From contig OZ025242.1 in assembly GCA_964019155.1 (NCBI GenBank), forward strand, positions 88,046,705-88,110,704: a stretch of DNA of 64,000 nucleotides, written 5' to 3'. Origin of the DNA: Osedax fenrisi (Eukaryota; Annelida; Polychaeta; Sabellida; Siboglinidae). The translations under genes and the position numbers were made by a program. The number at the start of each line of letters is the position of its first letter. The stretch's first letter is position 1. Below, one piece after another: positions 35,960 through 48,361 of the stretch. The notes beneath the pieces were generated by a model. It had not been told where the DNA came from. It did not search any database and worked only from the letters and a program-made list of their open reading frames with translations.

Positions 35960-36205
35960 TTTCTAAATACATCTATCGAATAATGAACAAGGTGGAAGAC
36001 CACAGTATCAGATATGGGATCAATTTAATAACAGAGTATATATTAATAATATAATTTAATAATAATATATGAAAAATACATATAGGCATTTATAAATTCT
36101 TTATAAGTCCAATAATGAACTATGTGGAAGACAACAGCACCCGATATGGGATCAAATTAGTAGAATTAATGAAAATTCTAAGATTAAGGCTACATTTAAA
36201 AAAGT
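35960..36205 (+). pseudogene. BED-like zinc-finger exon remnant, duplicated
   Basis: The plus strand at 36108-36200 reads NELCGRQQHPIWDQISRINE and then KIKATFKK; the GRxxHPIW start is typical of BED fingers in hAT transposases. A diverged tandem copy at 35982-36030 reads GGRPQYQIWDQFN. The copies are ~125 bp apart with similar intervening sequence. No start, no cysteine pair and no splice sites were found. Alternatively they are chance matches. Confidence 0.45.
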
Positions 36206-36299
36206 CATAAAATATATAGTAATAAGGTTGCACGCCGTGCAATGCACAATTGTAGATGCATTATGATAAATGCAAAATAGAAAACACAGAAACATCAGT

Positions 36300-36406
36300 A
36301 AAAGACTTGTATTAGGTGTATTCTTCATATATATCTTTCTATTATTATTCTAATATATTTATTCTTCATATATACTGTTTCTACTATTATTCTAATAAAT
36401 GTATTC

Positions 36407-36412
<6 letters not shown>
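36300..36412. repeat. ~60-bp tandem repeat
   Basis: attcttcatatatatcttt and ctattattattctaatatat recur at ~36320, ~36362 and ~36410 (and again near 36470 after a TA run). Confidence 0.6.
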
Positions 36413-36451
<39 letters not shown>

Positions 36452-36728
36452 CATATATTAATAGTTTTATTCTTCTATTATAATTCTAATATATGAATTA
36501 ATAAATAAATGAAATAAAATTATTTTTATTGATGAGGTTTTTCCCGTTTTAACCATACAATTACACGGAATATATAGGTGTTTGCCATTTATAACCACCA
36601 TTTTCAGAACACAGATTTTAACATATGCCGTACAACGTACGTCGTATGTGCGTATATAACAATATACGTATATGACAATATATAACATTAGGTATATATA
36701 TATATTTTTTTTTTCTATTTATCAATAT

Positions 36729-36729
<1 letters not shown>

Positions 36730-36803
<74 letters not shown>
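36730..36803. repeat. (TA)n microsatellite, ~37 units
   Basis: One of the longest perfect dinucleotide runs in the window. ORFs of repeated YI across it are spurious. Confidence 0.95.
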
Positions 36804-36807
<4 letters not shown>

Positions 36808-36840
36808 TATACAATACAAATATACAATAGATATATATAT

Positions 36841-37330
36841 ATAATAAAATATATATATTTTATAAAATGGAATAGTTATTTAAAATAATTGTATTAACAT
36901 ATACTTCTTAAATTATTAATCAACGTCTATTAAGTTTACTTTATATAATAATATTATATGTATTTACATTATGTTTAATAATATAGCGTGATAATGTATA
37001 AATATATGCGCATATATTACATTTATATAATTGTTCACATGTGTTTTAATTTATGTACATTTAGATTAGATAATGTTGTAGAACTATATAATAAAATATA
37101 TATATTTTATAATATGGAATAGTTATTTAAAATAATTGTATTAACATATACTTCTTAAATTATTAATCAACGTCTATTAAGTTTACTTTATATAATGATA
37201 TTATATGTATTTACATTATGTTTAATAATATAGCGTGATAATGTATAAATATATACGCATATATTACATTTATATAATTGTTCACACGTGTTTTAATTTA
37301 TGTACATTTAGATTAGATAATGTTGTAGAA
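36841..37330. repeat. Tandem duplication of the zinc-finger gene's 3' end (~247 bp)
   Basis: ataataaaatatatatattt at 36841 recurs at 37088. Both are followed by the same ~230 bp, including gaatagttatttaaaataat and tattaatcaacgtctattaa. The last part of each unit encodes, on the minus strand, SSTTLSNLNVHKLKH plus stop, the terminal half finger. The outer copy (around 37034-37085) is detached from the gene and gives HM-stop instead of HV-stop. Confidence 0.88.
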
Positions 37331-39415
37331 CTATATGTACATGTATCACATTTGTAAGGTTTTTCACCTGAATGTTTTAATTTATGTATATTTAGATTAG
37401 ATAATGTTGTAGAACTATATGTACATGTATCACATTTGTAAGGTTTTTCACCTGAATGTTTTAATTTATGTGTATTTAAATGAACTAACCGACAACAACT
37501 ATATTCACACATATTACATTTGTAAGGCTTTTCATCTAAATGTTGTAATTTATGTCTTTTTAGACTAGATAATGCTGTAGAACTATATGTACATGTATCA
37601 CATTTGTAAGGTTTTTCATCTGAATGTTTAAGTTTATGTATTTTTAGATTAGATAATGTTGTAGAACTATATGTACATGTATCACATTTGTAAGGTTTTT
37701 CACCTGAATGTTTTAATTTATGTGTATTTAAATTATCTAACCGACAACAACTATATTCACACATATTACATTTGTAAGGTTTTTCATTTAAATGTTGAAG
37801 TTTATGTTGTTTTAGACAAGATAATGTTGTAGAACTATATGTACATGTATCACATTTGTAAGGTTTTTCACCGGAATGTTTTAATTTATGTGTATTTAAA
37901 TGAACTAACCGACAACAACTATATTCACACATATTACATTTGTAAGGCTTTTCATCTAAATGTCGTAATTTATGTCTTTTTAGACTAGATAATGCTGTAG
38001 AACTATATGTACATGTATCACATTTGTAAGGTTTTTCATCTGAATGTTTAAGTTTATGTATTTTTAGATTAGATAATGTTGTAGAACTATATGTACATGT
38101 ATCACATTTGTAAGGTTTTTCACCTGAATGTTTTAATTTATGTGTATTTAAATGATCTAACCGACAACAACTATATTCACACATATTACATTTGTAAGGT
38201 TTTTCATTTAAATGTTGAAGTTTATGTTGTTTTAGACAAGATAATGTTGTAGAACTATATGTACATGTATCACATTTGTAAGGTTTTTCACCGGAATGTT
38301 TTAATTTATGTGTATTTAAATGAACTAACCGACAACAACTATATTCACACATATTACATTTGTAAGGCTTTTCATCTAAATGTCGTAATTTATGTCTTTT
38401 TAGACTAGATAATGCTGTAGAACTATATGTACATGTATCACATTTGTAAGGTTTTTCATCTGAATGTTTAAGTTTATGTATTTTTAGATTAGATAATGTT
38501 GTAGAACTATATGTACATGTATCACATTTGTAAGGTTTTTCACCTGAATGTTTTAATTTATGTGTATTTAAATGAACTAACCAACGACAACTATATTCAC
38601 ACATATTACATTTGTAAGGTTTTTTATCTAAATGTTTATGTTTATGTATTTTTAGATTATATAATGTTGTAGAACTATATTCACACATATTACATTTGTA
38701 AGGCTTTTCATCTAAATGTTGTAATTTATGTCTTTTTAGATTAGATAATGTTGTAGAACTATATGTACATGTATCACATTTGTAAGGTTTTTCACCTGAA
38801 TGTTTTATTTTATGCACTTGCAGAGATGATGATGCTGTAAAACTAGATGTACACATATTACATTTGTAAGGCTTCTCACCTGTATGTATTCTATCATGTA
38901 TTTTTAAATAATATAATCTTTTACTCTTGTATGAACATTTATGACATTTATATTTCTTTTTTGTTTGCCCAAATTCATCCTCATGATATGTATCATAGTG
39001 AATTCTCATACCAGTGGCCATCTTACAAGTAAACGTACAATAGTTACATATGTATACACTTGGGTATTCACTTTCTGCATCAGAAATATCGTCACTTTCT
39101 GCATCAGAAATATCGTCAATGTCTGCATTAGTATTTTCACCTCTTCTATTTTGTTTTACCATGTCTTCTTCTGATGGAAATACTACTGCACACATATCAC
39201 ATTAAATTTGGTATAAATTAAACAAATATTATTAATGATATTTAAGATATTATATATGGAAATGGTCGTATTAAAATATAAATGAATATTTATATAGATT
39301 ATAATAATATTTGTTATTTAATATAGTTAATAATTTTAGATAACATTTTTTAATAATATTAAAATTAATTTAATTATATTTAATTTCACTAACCAACATC
39401 TTTCTGAACATTCAT
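37282..39415 (-). CDS. C2H2 zinc-finger protein, 21 fingers
   Basis: A probable DNA-binding nuclear protein. The main exon is 37282-39185. An upstream exon at 39394-39415 (MNVQKDV) fits in phase through a 208-bp GT..AG intron (donor GTTAGT, acceptor GTGCAG), giving 641 residues; without it, an ATG at 39195 would give 637. Residues below use the 637 numbering. An acidic N-terminus carries the tandem octapeptide DDISDAES (28-42). Finger 1 (C50, C53, H66, H71) is degenerate and followed by a long linker. Fingers 2-21 start every 28 residues from 82 with TGEKP-like linkers (SGEKP, LDEKP, SDEKP). Fingers 7-11, 12-16 and 17-19 follow one five-finger, 420-bp higher-order pattern. Helix positions -1/2/3/6 cycle through T-S-N-I, A-S-S-R, R-V-H-T, T-S-C-Q and R-D-H-T, so the predicted site is itself repetitive. 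No KRAB, BTB or ZAD domain is visible. The 3' end is duplicated downstream. Confidence 0.93.
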
Positions 39416-39516
39416 GTTTTAAATTCTTAGGTTATATTCTCCGACCTTCTGATAAATATAATTTATATTAATTAAATTAACCAAGTATTTATGTAATAAT
39501 AATAATTATTATACAT

Positions 39517-39519
<3 letters not shown>

Positions 39520-39575
<56 letters not shown>
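39520..39575. repeat. (TA)n microsatellite
   Basis: Perfect run of ~28 units upstream of the zinc-finger gene. Confidence 0.95.
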
Positions 39576-39578
<3 letters not shown>

Positions 39579-39579
39579 T

Positions 39580-41536
39580 TAATCAGAATATCCAATCAAC
39601 CCTATTTCATTAATTTTTCATTTTTCATTATGATCAATATGCTTACTGAATAAATATCTAATAACATATATATTGAGTCATGGTAAAGTCATTAGTATAA
39701 CTATATCATTATTATTTATTTATTGTCTATTCACTTTTGAGATATTTCTTATATATTTCAGTGTTTAAATAAAATATTACAATTACACCCAAACACACTT
39801 TGGTACTATCACCTACTAGCCATACTGAAATGACTACATCTACATCTATTAATATTACCATTGAAAATAAATTAAATGATATACTACAAATTCTAGACAT
39901 ATACACTATTCAGATTTAATGTCGAACTCAATGGAAATTTCGCACATTCATATAATAATAGATAGGGAGTACATAGTACTACTATAAATATATCCATTGC
40001 TATAATTGTTGTAATATTGATAACATATTTTGTCAACATAAACTAGCTATATACAAATAAAGGATATATTTCTATAAAATATAATATTATTATACGAAAT
40101 ATTATATTATTATTAATTTTGATTTTTTTCTAAAAATATATCAAAATACACATATATAATATTTTATATTTACTAACTACATATCTATATTAGAAAACAA
40201 GATTTCTAATTAAAGAGCTCTATATCTTCTTTCTATATCAATAACAATTATTAGTATATCCCAGTAAATAATTGTTTCGAAAATATAGTTTTAAAAACAT
40301 GCATTTATTTATATATATAAAACATTTACATATAACAGATGAATGCATTACTAAATTGGAGTACTTATTATATATTGTATTTTGGGAATTAGTAATCGTT
40401 AAATATATGATTTAGTATAATATAATAAACATATACAACATTATTAATGTTTTAAAAAAAAATTATTTACATGTTTTTAAAACATTAAATATATGAGTTT
40501 TTGAAATATAAATGTTTTAAATATCTTATATGCATGAAGTATTTAAAACATAATTTTAAATACATCAACATATAACATTTATATTATTATAAATTTAATT
40601 TATATGCTATTATTAATACTCTATATATGAATGTTTTTAAAAAAAAGATTAATGTTTTAAAAAAATGATAATTTATATGCTTTTAAAACATTAAATAGTT
40701 AACTTTTTGAAACATACATGTTTTAAATATCTATATTCATGAGTATATAAAACATAATTTTAAATTAATAAATACAACAATTATTTTATTATGAACTTAA
40801 GTAGTCAGTTCTCGTTCGACATATCATGCACTTATAAGTCACTCATCAAGAACACCACACAGTCAAGGTTTGTATGCATTATTATTTGAATATTGTTATT
40901 ACAGTTTATGATTATTTGTATTGAATATTGTTATATTATATACCGGTACATGTTTGTTATGAACTTAAGTTCAACTTAAGTCGATGATAACAAATAAACT
41001 TAAGTTCAACTTAAGTTGTTGATGTAAGTTGAACGTAAGTTTATATGTCAAATAAATAATAGTATATTAGCGTATAAGTATTACCATAGCAAAATATTAA
41101 CTTATATATTATAATATATTATATAATTTCATTTAAGTTAGATTTAAAACTTAAATTCAATAATATAATCATTTTAATATTGAATACAATATTTAATCAA
41201 TATGCAATTGCTATATATTAAATATTGGGCAATTATTTCACATGATTTCTATTTGTATTATCAATATAATTATGATTAAAATTGTAGTTCACAAGTCACC
41301 TGAATTAGATTTTGATAATATATTAAAATACATAGGATTACTTAAATAATTATAGGTTTTAAAATAATATTTTATTTATTAAAACAGTATAATTACTTAA
41401 ATATTAATTTAAAATAATAATTTATAATTAATTTGCATAGATAAAAATTAAATCAATATTTCAAAATAATTAAAAAGTATAATATTTTATTCTTTCTATA
41501 ATAAAATAATTATATGAACTTAAAGCTTATTACCCT
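39580..41536. other. AT-rich DNA with small tandem and palindromic repeats
   Basis: aatgttttaaaaaaa...acattaaata...ttttgaaa at 40445-40565 is repeated at 40655-40790. Around 40960-41045 AACTTAAGTT palindromes occur four times (cttaagttcaacttaagt and variants). An open, Thr/Ser-rich stretch at 39765-39920 (LSPTSHTEMTTSTSIN) could be an exon of an unknown gene, but I found no consistent splice frame. Confidence 0.5.
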
Positions 41537-41956
41537 ATAGGGTTGTTATTAAAAATGAAAGTAAACAACCCTTTAATTTTTGATATTAACAACCCATTTT
41601 ATTAACAACCCTTTAATATTTGATATTAAAAACCCTTTTTATTAACAACCCTTTAATATTTGATATTAAAAACCCTTTTTATTAACAACCCTTTAATATT
41701 TGATATTAAAAACCCTTTTTATTAACAACCCTTTTTTAATAATAGTGAACAACCCTTTTTATTAACAACCCATTTATTTCTGATATTAACAACCCTTTTT
41801 ATTAACAACCCTTTAATATTTGATATTAAAAACCCTTATATTAACAACCCTTTTTTAACAAGGGTTGTTATTGAAATTATAAGTAAACAACCCTTCTTTA
41901 TTAACAACCCTATAATTTTGTAGAATAACAACTCTTATTTTTAACAGTGTACTATA
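41537..41956. mobile_element. MITE with TTAACAACCC repeats and an internal 40-bp tandem
   Basis: A 40-bp unit (attaacaaccctttaatatt plus tgatattaaaaaccctttt) is exactly repeated at 41601, 41641 and 41681, with degenerate copies around it. gggttgttatt...aagtaaacaaccctt stem-loops lie at both edges (41540 and 41862). The right end is tttttaacagtgta, comparable to ttttaagagtgta at 19658. No ORF. Confidence 0.75.
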
Positions 41957-42087
41957 CTTAGTAGTGTAATAAATATCAGTATTATGCATGTATTTTTTCA
42001 TATTTAATTTTGTTCTGTTATTTAACATATATCCTAAATTGGTGAAGACTTTGACATTATCAATCATTACATATTTTTATATTTCAG

Positions 42088-42202
42088 AAAGACTATTTAA
42101 ATTGGAAGTTGGCCAGGAACGATTAATTGAAATAAACATAAATATAGAGAATATTTTTCTGAATCAAATGAAATTATTTTCGAAATGTAAAGATAAGAAA
42201 TA
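42088..42202 (+). other. Candidate terminal exon of an unknown gene
   Basis: After a good acceptor (tttatatttcag), an open frame reads RLFKLEVGQERLIEI and then NIFLNQMKLFSKC, ending in TAA at ~42202. It is charged, amphipathic and probably helical. Upstream exons in a compatible phase were not found. It could be a fragment of a mobile-element accessory protein or chance. Confidence 0.3.
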
Positions 42203-42359
42203 AGGTACAAAATAAAAATATTTATACCTAATATCTTATTTTAATAATAACTCATTTATAGGTCAAGATTTCTGGGGAATAATACAATTTATGTAATTTG
42301 AAAAATATATTATTTTTTATTTGTTATATGTAAATAAATATATTCTATCAAAGTCTATT

Positions 42360-42600
42360 TAATTCTTTGTTTTTGAAACATTCGTATATATAAGTTTCAA
42401 AAACTAACAAATAATTATATTTTAGAAACATTTATTTATGCCAGTTTTAAAAATTAACAAAAAATTATGTTGTTAAAACATTAAAGTATGTAAGTTTTAG
42501 AACCATGTAAAATAACTAGCCATGAACTAGGTTTTAAAAACATAAATTATTGTTTGTTTTAAAAACTTTATTTAGAAACAATTATTTACGGGGATCTCAT
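42360..42600. repeat. TTTTAAAAAC-rich degenerate repeats
   Basis: (g)ttttaaaaacat / gtttcaaaaac motifs occur about eight times on both strands, resembling those at 40445-40790. aagcgggtttcacactagaa follows at 42618, possibly another transposon end. Confidence 0.45.
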
Positions 42601-43454
42601 AAAATGTGATCTCTAAAGCGGGTTTCACACTAGAATAGTTGTAAGCTATATCGCTAGCTAATTTTTATCGCTCACCATTATTTGTTTATTTCAAAAAAAC
42701 GGTTTCATATTAATGAATATTAGTGAATTTTTAAAATAAATTGTACTACTATATATATATATATAATACCATATCAAATACACTATACCATTCTACTATA
42801 ATAAGATGATCACAATTTTCAAAATAATGTTTTACTAAACTTAACTAAAAATCAATAACTACACTTTTTATACACAATTTACCTTGACCCGAACAAATAC
42901 GACTTACAATGAATATAAAATATAAAAAAATTAATAGCTACAAATGTGTTCTCAACTTAAATAACATAATGACACCTACGAAATTAGATTAAGAATAACT
43001 TTTAATACAACTGTAGACTGGAGAAATTATCCACTCAAACTTAAAAGGGATAAAGTGGATTCGCAGCCTTTGAAATTTGTTGAAAATAATTTTTTTTTTA
43101 TTTGAGAAAAGTATTATTAATATATTTATATGTTAATATATATTGTATATCCTCTGAAACTTGTAGAGCATATAAATAAAGATCTATAAATGATACAATT
43201 TGATAGTTTAATACATGACCTATTTGGTAACAAAAATAAACTTGTAAAAAATGGAGAAAATAATAGCAAAAGACTCACATTTTAAATATATATTATATCT
43301 ATAAGTTAATATATTTTAATAATTTTAAATGTAGTGTTATATACGATTTATTATGTAATAAGATGTCAACTAGCTACATCATAATTACGGATTTATATCA
43401 AATGAACGCACTGCATTGGGTGTAAAATTTGCATTCTAAACAATGTAATTGATA

Positions 43455-43740
43455 TTAGGGGAAGGAAGGGTATTGTGTAGAGTTTTCGGGTGTTGTGGAT
43501 AAGACACCCTTATCTTTTTAAATATATATTTTTAAATATACCGAAATTTGTGTGCACTTAGTGCATTTTAATGACTTCTTATTTAATATATGTATATTTC
43601 TATTTAAAATATTTGTAAATATATATTATTTAATAGTACTTTTAGTGACATACTAAAATATCTAATATTTAAGCTAGGTAGGGTATTGTGGATAACGCGA
43701 ATAACGTAGTTCCGTGGAAAATCCAGTAGGTGGAGATATA
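43455..43740. repeat. GGGGAAGGAAGGGTATTGTG family, copy 1
   Basis: Starts taggggaaggaagggtattg (43456) and contains a second gggtattgtggataa at 43680. An inverted relative lies at 55300-55757, where the minus strand reads taggggaaggaagggtatta. Confidence 0.65.
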
Positions 43741-43744
43741 TATT

Positions 43745-44416
43745 TTCAGTCAATTTTACCTAATTTTTATAAGAAATCAAATTCTTATTATATTCTATGA
43801 ATACACATGCACAATATTCGTTTGATAATGTATTGTTATAATCCGTTTATATTTGTATCAATTTATAATGTAATAACAAAATATAAATGAAGATATAGAA
43901 CTTTTATTTATGATAACAATTTAGTAAGATATTACAATGAATAATTCTCCTAAGGTAGAATCAAATACGGTAAGAAATTAAAATTATATATTAATATAAT
44001 TATCATATCATTTATTTATCTTGTTTACATTGTTTATTAATGAGTTATTAATATGCAATTTTAATATATTATAAAGTTATAAATGTATTAACAAAATACA
44101 TATGATTATATATAATATATAATATATATATTAAATGGTGATTTGAGATTAATAGCGGTTATTACTAATAGACATTATATCAAAATATATAATAATGTTT
44201 AAAATTATGATAATGTTAGCTTTCTAAATAATGAAATAGGCAATAGATTCTATAGAATATATAGATATATCGTGATGTTGTATATACATTTTATATGTTA
44301 ATAATTATTATTCCTTAATAATATTCTAAAAATTTATTTTTTTATATTTTATATTAATTTCTTTATTCAATAATACTTATAAATATCAAAATAATAACTA
44401 TCACATATTCTATATA

Positions 44417-44488
<72 letters not shown>

Positions 44489-45587
44489 CATTGAACTAAA
44501 ATATTAATTTATATATACAATGTATATATAATATACATATACAAAAAGTATCTAGAAAATAAATAAAAGTAATTAATTTGTAATATTAATTATTAATTAC
44601 TAAATAAAAGGGATCAAATTAACTTTATGATCAACGAACAAGATTATGCTAATATTATGCTGCTATTAATTTTAAAAGTATATTATGCTGCTATTATGCT
44701 GCAATTCTAATAATTATGAGTATATTATATAATAATACTGAATTAAATTAATTTATAATCAATTATTGTTATCTTTAATGGCTATTATGCTATGGTATTA
44801 TGTAATATCATTGCATATGGTAATATATGTATTGGCTAATACATATAATAATTATAATAATTAAATATTACCAGGAAGACTCCCTGATATTACTACAGAT
44901 ATCCCGATTCAAAGAATAGCCATCTAACACTATCTAATTCTCTGCTCATCATGAAATAGGTTATATATACGTCGTATATATATATATATATGTCGTATAT
45001 TATACGATAAGTATGTAATATAATTTATATATAAATATGTACTATTAATTGTTATATTCAATAGCAATGCACATTATAGAATATCATATAGTATATAATA
45101 ATGTATGCATTAGTATATTTATTAATTATAATTATATGCCATATATGGCATGTAAAAACTATCATTATTTTTTTTCATTTATTGTTTCATGTCAAATATT
45201 TTGTGTATATTAAACTATATATGTATCTTTAAATTTAATTTTTAAGAATAATATTAATATGATAATTTTCATTAGTACTATATTTTATGTAATATTTATT
45301 AATTATAAATAATTTTAAGTTTATGTGTTAAATTAAAATTACTATTATTAAATTATATTTATTATATACACTAATAAAATATTACTTATATAATAATAAA
45401 TAAAATAGTATATAAATAATCATAAAATAATTCATAAATATTTTATATTTGTCTGATATTAAATTAATTAATAATTGGTATTGAATATTTTTTATATAAT
45501 TATATGATACTAATATATGCATACTTATATAATATGCAGACCAAACTATAGTTATAATAATAATAATTACTTATCTACAGATAACAG
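43745..45587. other. AT-rich DNA; no gene found
   Basis: It contains a (TA)n run at 44430-44485, a copy of the GCATAATAG inverted-repeat family at 44640-44720 (tattatgctgctattaattt and so on) and short AT palindromes. Confidence 0.6.
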
Positions 45588-45635
45588 TTGAGAATATCAC
45601 ACTACAAACCATCTGGTTGGACTCATGACATTGGT

Positions 45636-45671
<36 letters not shown>

Positions 45672-45787
45672 TATAATTTATGTATAAATATGTACCATGA
45701 ATTGTTATATTCAATGGCAATATATATATATATATATTATGTGTATATATGTGTGTGTGTGTGTGTGTGTTTGTATATGTGTGTGTT

Positions 45788-45830
<43 letters not shown>

Positions 45831-45924
45831 TTGTATGTATATATATATATGTGTTTATGTGTATATATATGAGTGTATTTATATTTATGTTTTATGTGTG
45901 TATATATGTTTGTGTGTGTTTGGA

Positions 45925-45984
<60 letters not shown>

Positions 45985-45987
45985 GGT
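45636..45987. repeat. Compound (TA)n/(TG)n microsatellite
   Basis: (TA)15 at 45640-45669, (TG)n at 45749-45768, mixed TA/TG to 45865 and (TA)n at 45930-45980. Overlapping ORFs on both strands (IYIYI, VCVCV) are artefacts. Confidence 0.95.
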
Positions 45988-46044
45988 TTCTTTTTCCCTG
46001 AATTACATATACAGGAAAAATATAAATCAACTTTATGTATTAAT

Positions 46045-46152
46045 TCTTTCATCATCGCGACGACCGCGATGATGAAAGCCGAAACCGTTTCGGCTTTCAT
46101 CATCGCGGTCGTCGCGATCAGAAATATATGTCATCGCGAATCGCGACGATTA
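46045..46152. repeat. GC-rich nested palindrome
   Basis: Two 32-bp arms (46054-46085 and 46087-46118) are exact reverse complements separated by one base. Each arm holds a smaller hairpin (tcatcatcgcg/cgcgatgatga on the left). A third hairpin, atcgcgaatcgcgac, follows at 46135-46148. The block is rich in TCGCGA/CG steps, in stark contrast to the AT-rich flanks. See the piggyBac element for a possible origin. Confidence 0.93.
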
Positions 46153-47579
46153 TACATAGACAATTTAAATTACATTTTAAATATATATACTTTGTGTTTA
46201 TATAAAATATAAATAACTAATATTTTTTATAAATTATTGAATTTTTATATAATTTTTTAATTTTGCTATGTTTATATCTTTATTTTTACAAAAAGTATAC
46301 TTATAGTGAAATAAATAATAAAATAAATAATATAAGTATTTATTTAATTATTTTCAAAGGTATAACTTATTTAAACCCTCATATATTTGTTAAATATTAC
46401 GAATTATAATTCAAAATTGAGTTTATTTATTTATGAATGTATTATGATACTGTGATACATTTTACACCTTAAAAAAATAGTTCTTAATTAAAAAATATTA
46501 ATTAAATACTAATGACTATAAATTCGTATTTAAAGTTTCTAATAATTATAAATATATTTTAAACTTATTTCTTAACTATTTTATCATACTTTGTGAATTA
46601 TGAACCGATTTTGATAAAATTGTCTATGAAAAATACCCCATTTAGGTGTAGTAATATCTACCATTCACATTTTAAGTAGTTCCTGTTGAATTGTAAATAA
46701 TCCTTATTTGGAGTGACGCTACCTTTGTGTTTATTTTTGTATTGTATTTTACAAGTTAATTTATATTTTTCTCATAAAATGCCTTTAACTGATGAAGAAG
46801 CCATTAGGATATTCGATGAATTACCATCAGATTATTCATCAGATGACTCCGGTGCCTCTTCAGGAGAAAATCCTATATGTGTTAGTAATTATCGTATTTA
46901 TTAGGTTATAATAATGTAATCAATCTTAAATTTATTATAAAATTTAAAATTGTCAAATTTTATATTATAAACAAATACATATACATTATATACTTTTTTA
47001 TCAATACTAATAATGAATAACATTTGATATTAAATATAAAATGTATATTAAATGTATATTAAATATAAAAGATATATTTATTAACTACGGTATATAATAT
47101 ATTTCAATGTTAGTAAATATATATCAAATGTAAAAAAAAATGAAATTGATTAATTTATTATATACAATATAATATAGCCTTTATTTATTTCAAATATATA
47201 TATATATATATATATATTAAGTAAATGGTTAATGTATAATTTATTTTGATATATTTATATAATATTATAATCATTTATGTCAATTAAATTATATGTATTA
47301 TATTCATTAACTATAATTAAAGTTAATTAACTTCATTGTAAATAATTAATTTGTTCTATAATTTAAATTTAATTTAATTTTAACATAGTTTATATTAGCT
47401 ATAAACAAGTTATATTGTAAAAAAAATGCTTATAAATCAATTACATTACATTCATCTTATTAATTATTATATATTGGCTATTTTAAATATTGCTTTATAT
47501 TATGCATTTATACATATTCAATTATAATTAACATCATTATTATAATAATCTAAATTATTTTTATTTATATGATTCTTTT

Positions 47580-48240
47580 TTTCATATGATTATTTGTTTT
47601 ATTTAATATCAAATTTATCTGAATATGGTAGTAATACATATATTTGTTTATTATATTTATTGATATATATATATATATTACTAAATATATAACTATATTT
47701 ATAATACTATATAAATATAGTAATTATAATATATGTAATGTAATATGTATAGTATTAATACTTGAAATTTAATAACATTGTTTCTAATCTATACATACTA
47801 TATATAACATACACATTTTATTATATTTTAATGGTTCATCAAATGTTTAATAGTTAAATTATAATATTTCGTTTAGGTATGGGACTTGTCTGATAATGAT
47901 TCTGATGATGTTAGTATTTTATATAATATAAACCGTTTTTATTTATATGATTAGTTTTTTTAATATCATATTTATCTGAATAGGATAGTAGTAAATATGT
48001 TTTTTTATTATGTTTATTGATTTATATATGTTACTAAATATATAACTATGTTCATAATAATATATAAATATAGTAGTTATAATATATATAGTACTACAAT
48101 AATATATTAGTTCTTATCTATACATACTATATATTACATACACATTTAATTATATTTTAGCGATTCATCAAATTTTTAATAGTTTATTTTATAATATATA
48201 TTTAGGTATGGGAATTGTCGGAAAATGATTCTGATGATAT
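47580..48240 (+). repeat. Tandem duplication of a short acidic exon plus intron (~330 bp)
   Basis: Exon 47877-47909 (VWDLSDNDSDD, donor GTTAGT) is duplicated with its upstream intron as 48206-48238 (VWELSENDSDD). In the second copy the donor is atttgt, so it is probably not spliced. Confidence 0.82.
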
Positions 48241-48361
48241 TTGTATTTTATATATATACTTATAATTAAAACATTATTTTATACTATAATATAATTTGTA
48301 TTACATTATTTAATTTTAATCGCTTAAATTAAATATATCGTGTATTATCATATTCATACAG

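Noticed and set aside
36618..36806. Minus-strand ORF starting with a long YI repeat
   Set aside because: Translation of the (TA)37 tract.
38847..39174. Plus-strand ORFs opposite the zinc-finger gene
   Set aside because: Shadow frames of the real minus-strand coding exon.
45588..46103. Five overlapping ORFs of YIYIYI / VCVCV composition
   Set aside because: Pure translation of (TA)n and (TG)n microsatellites.
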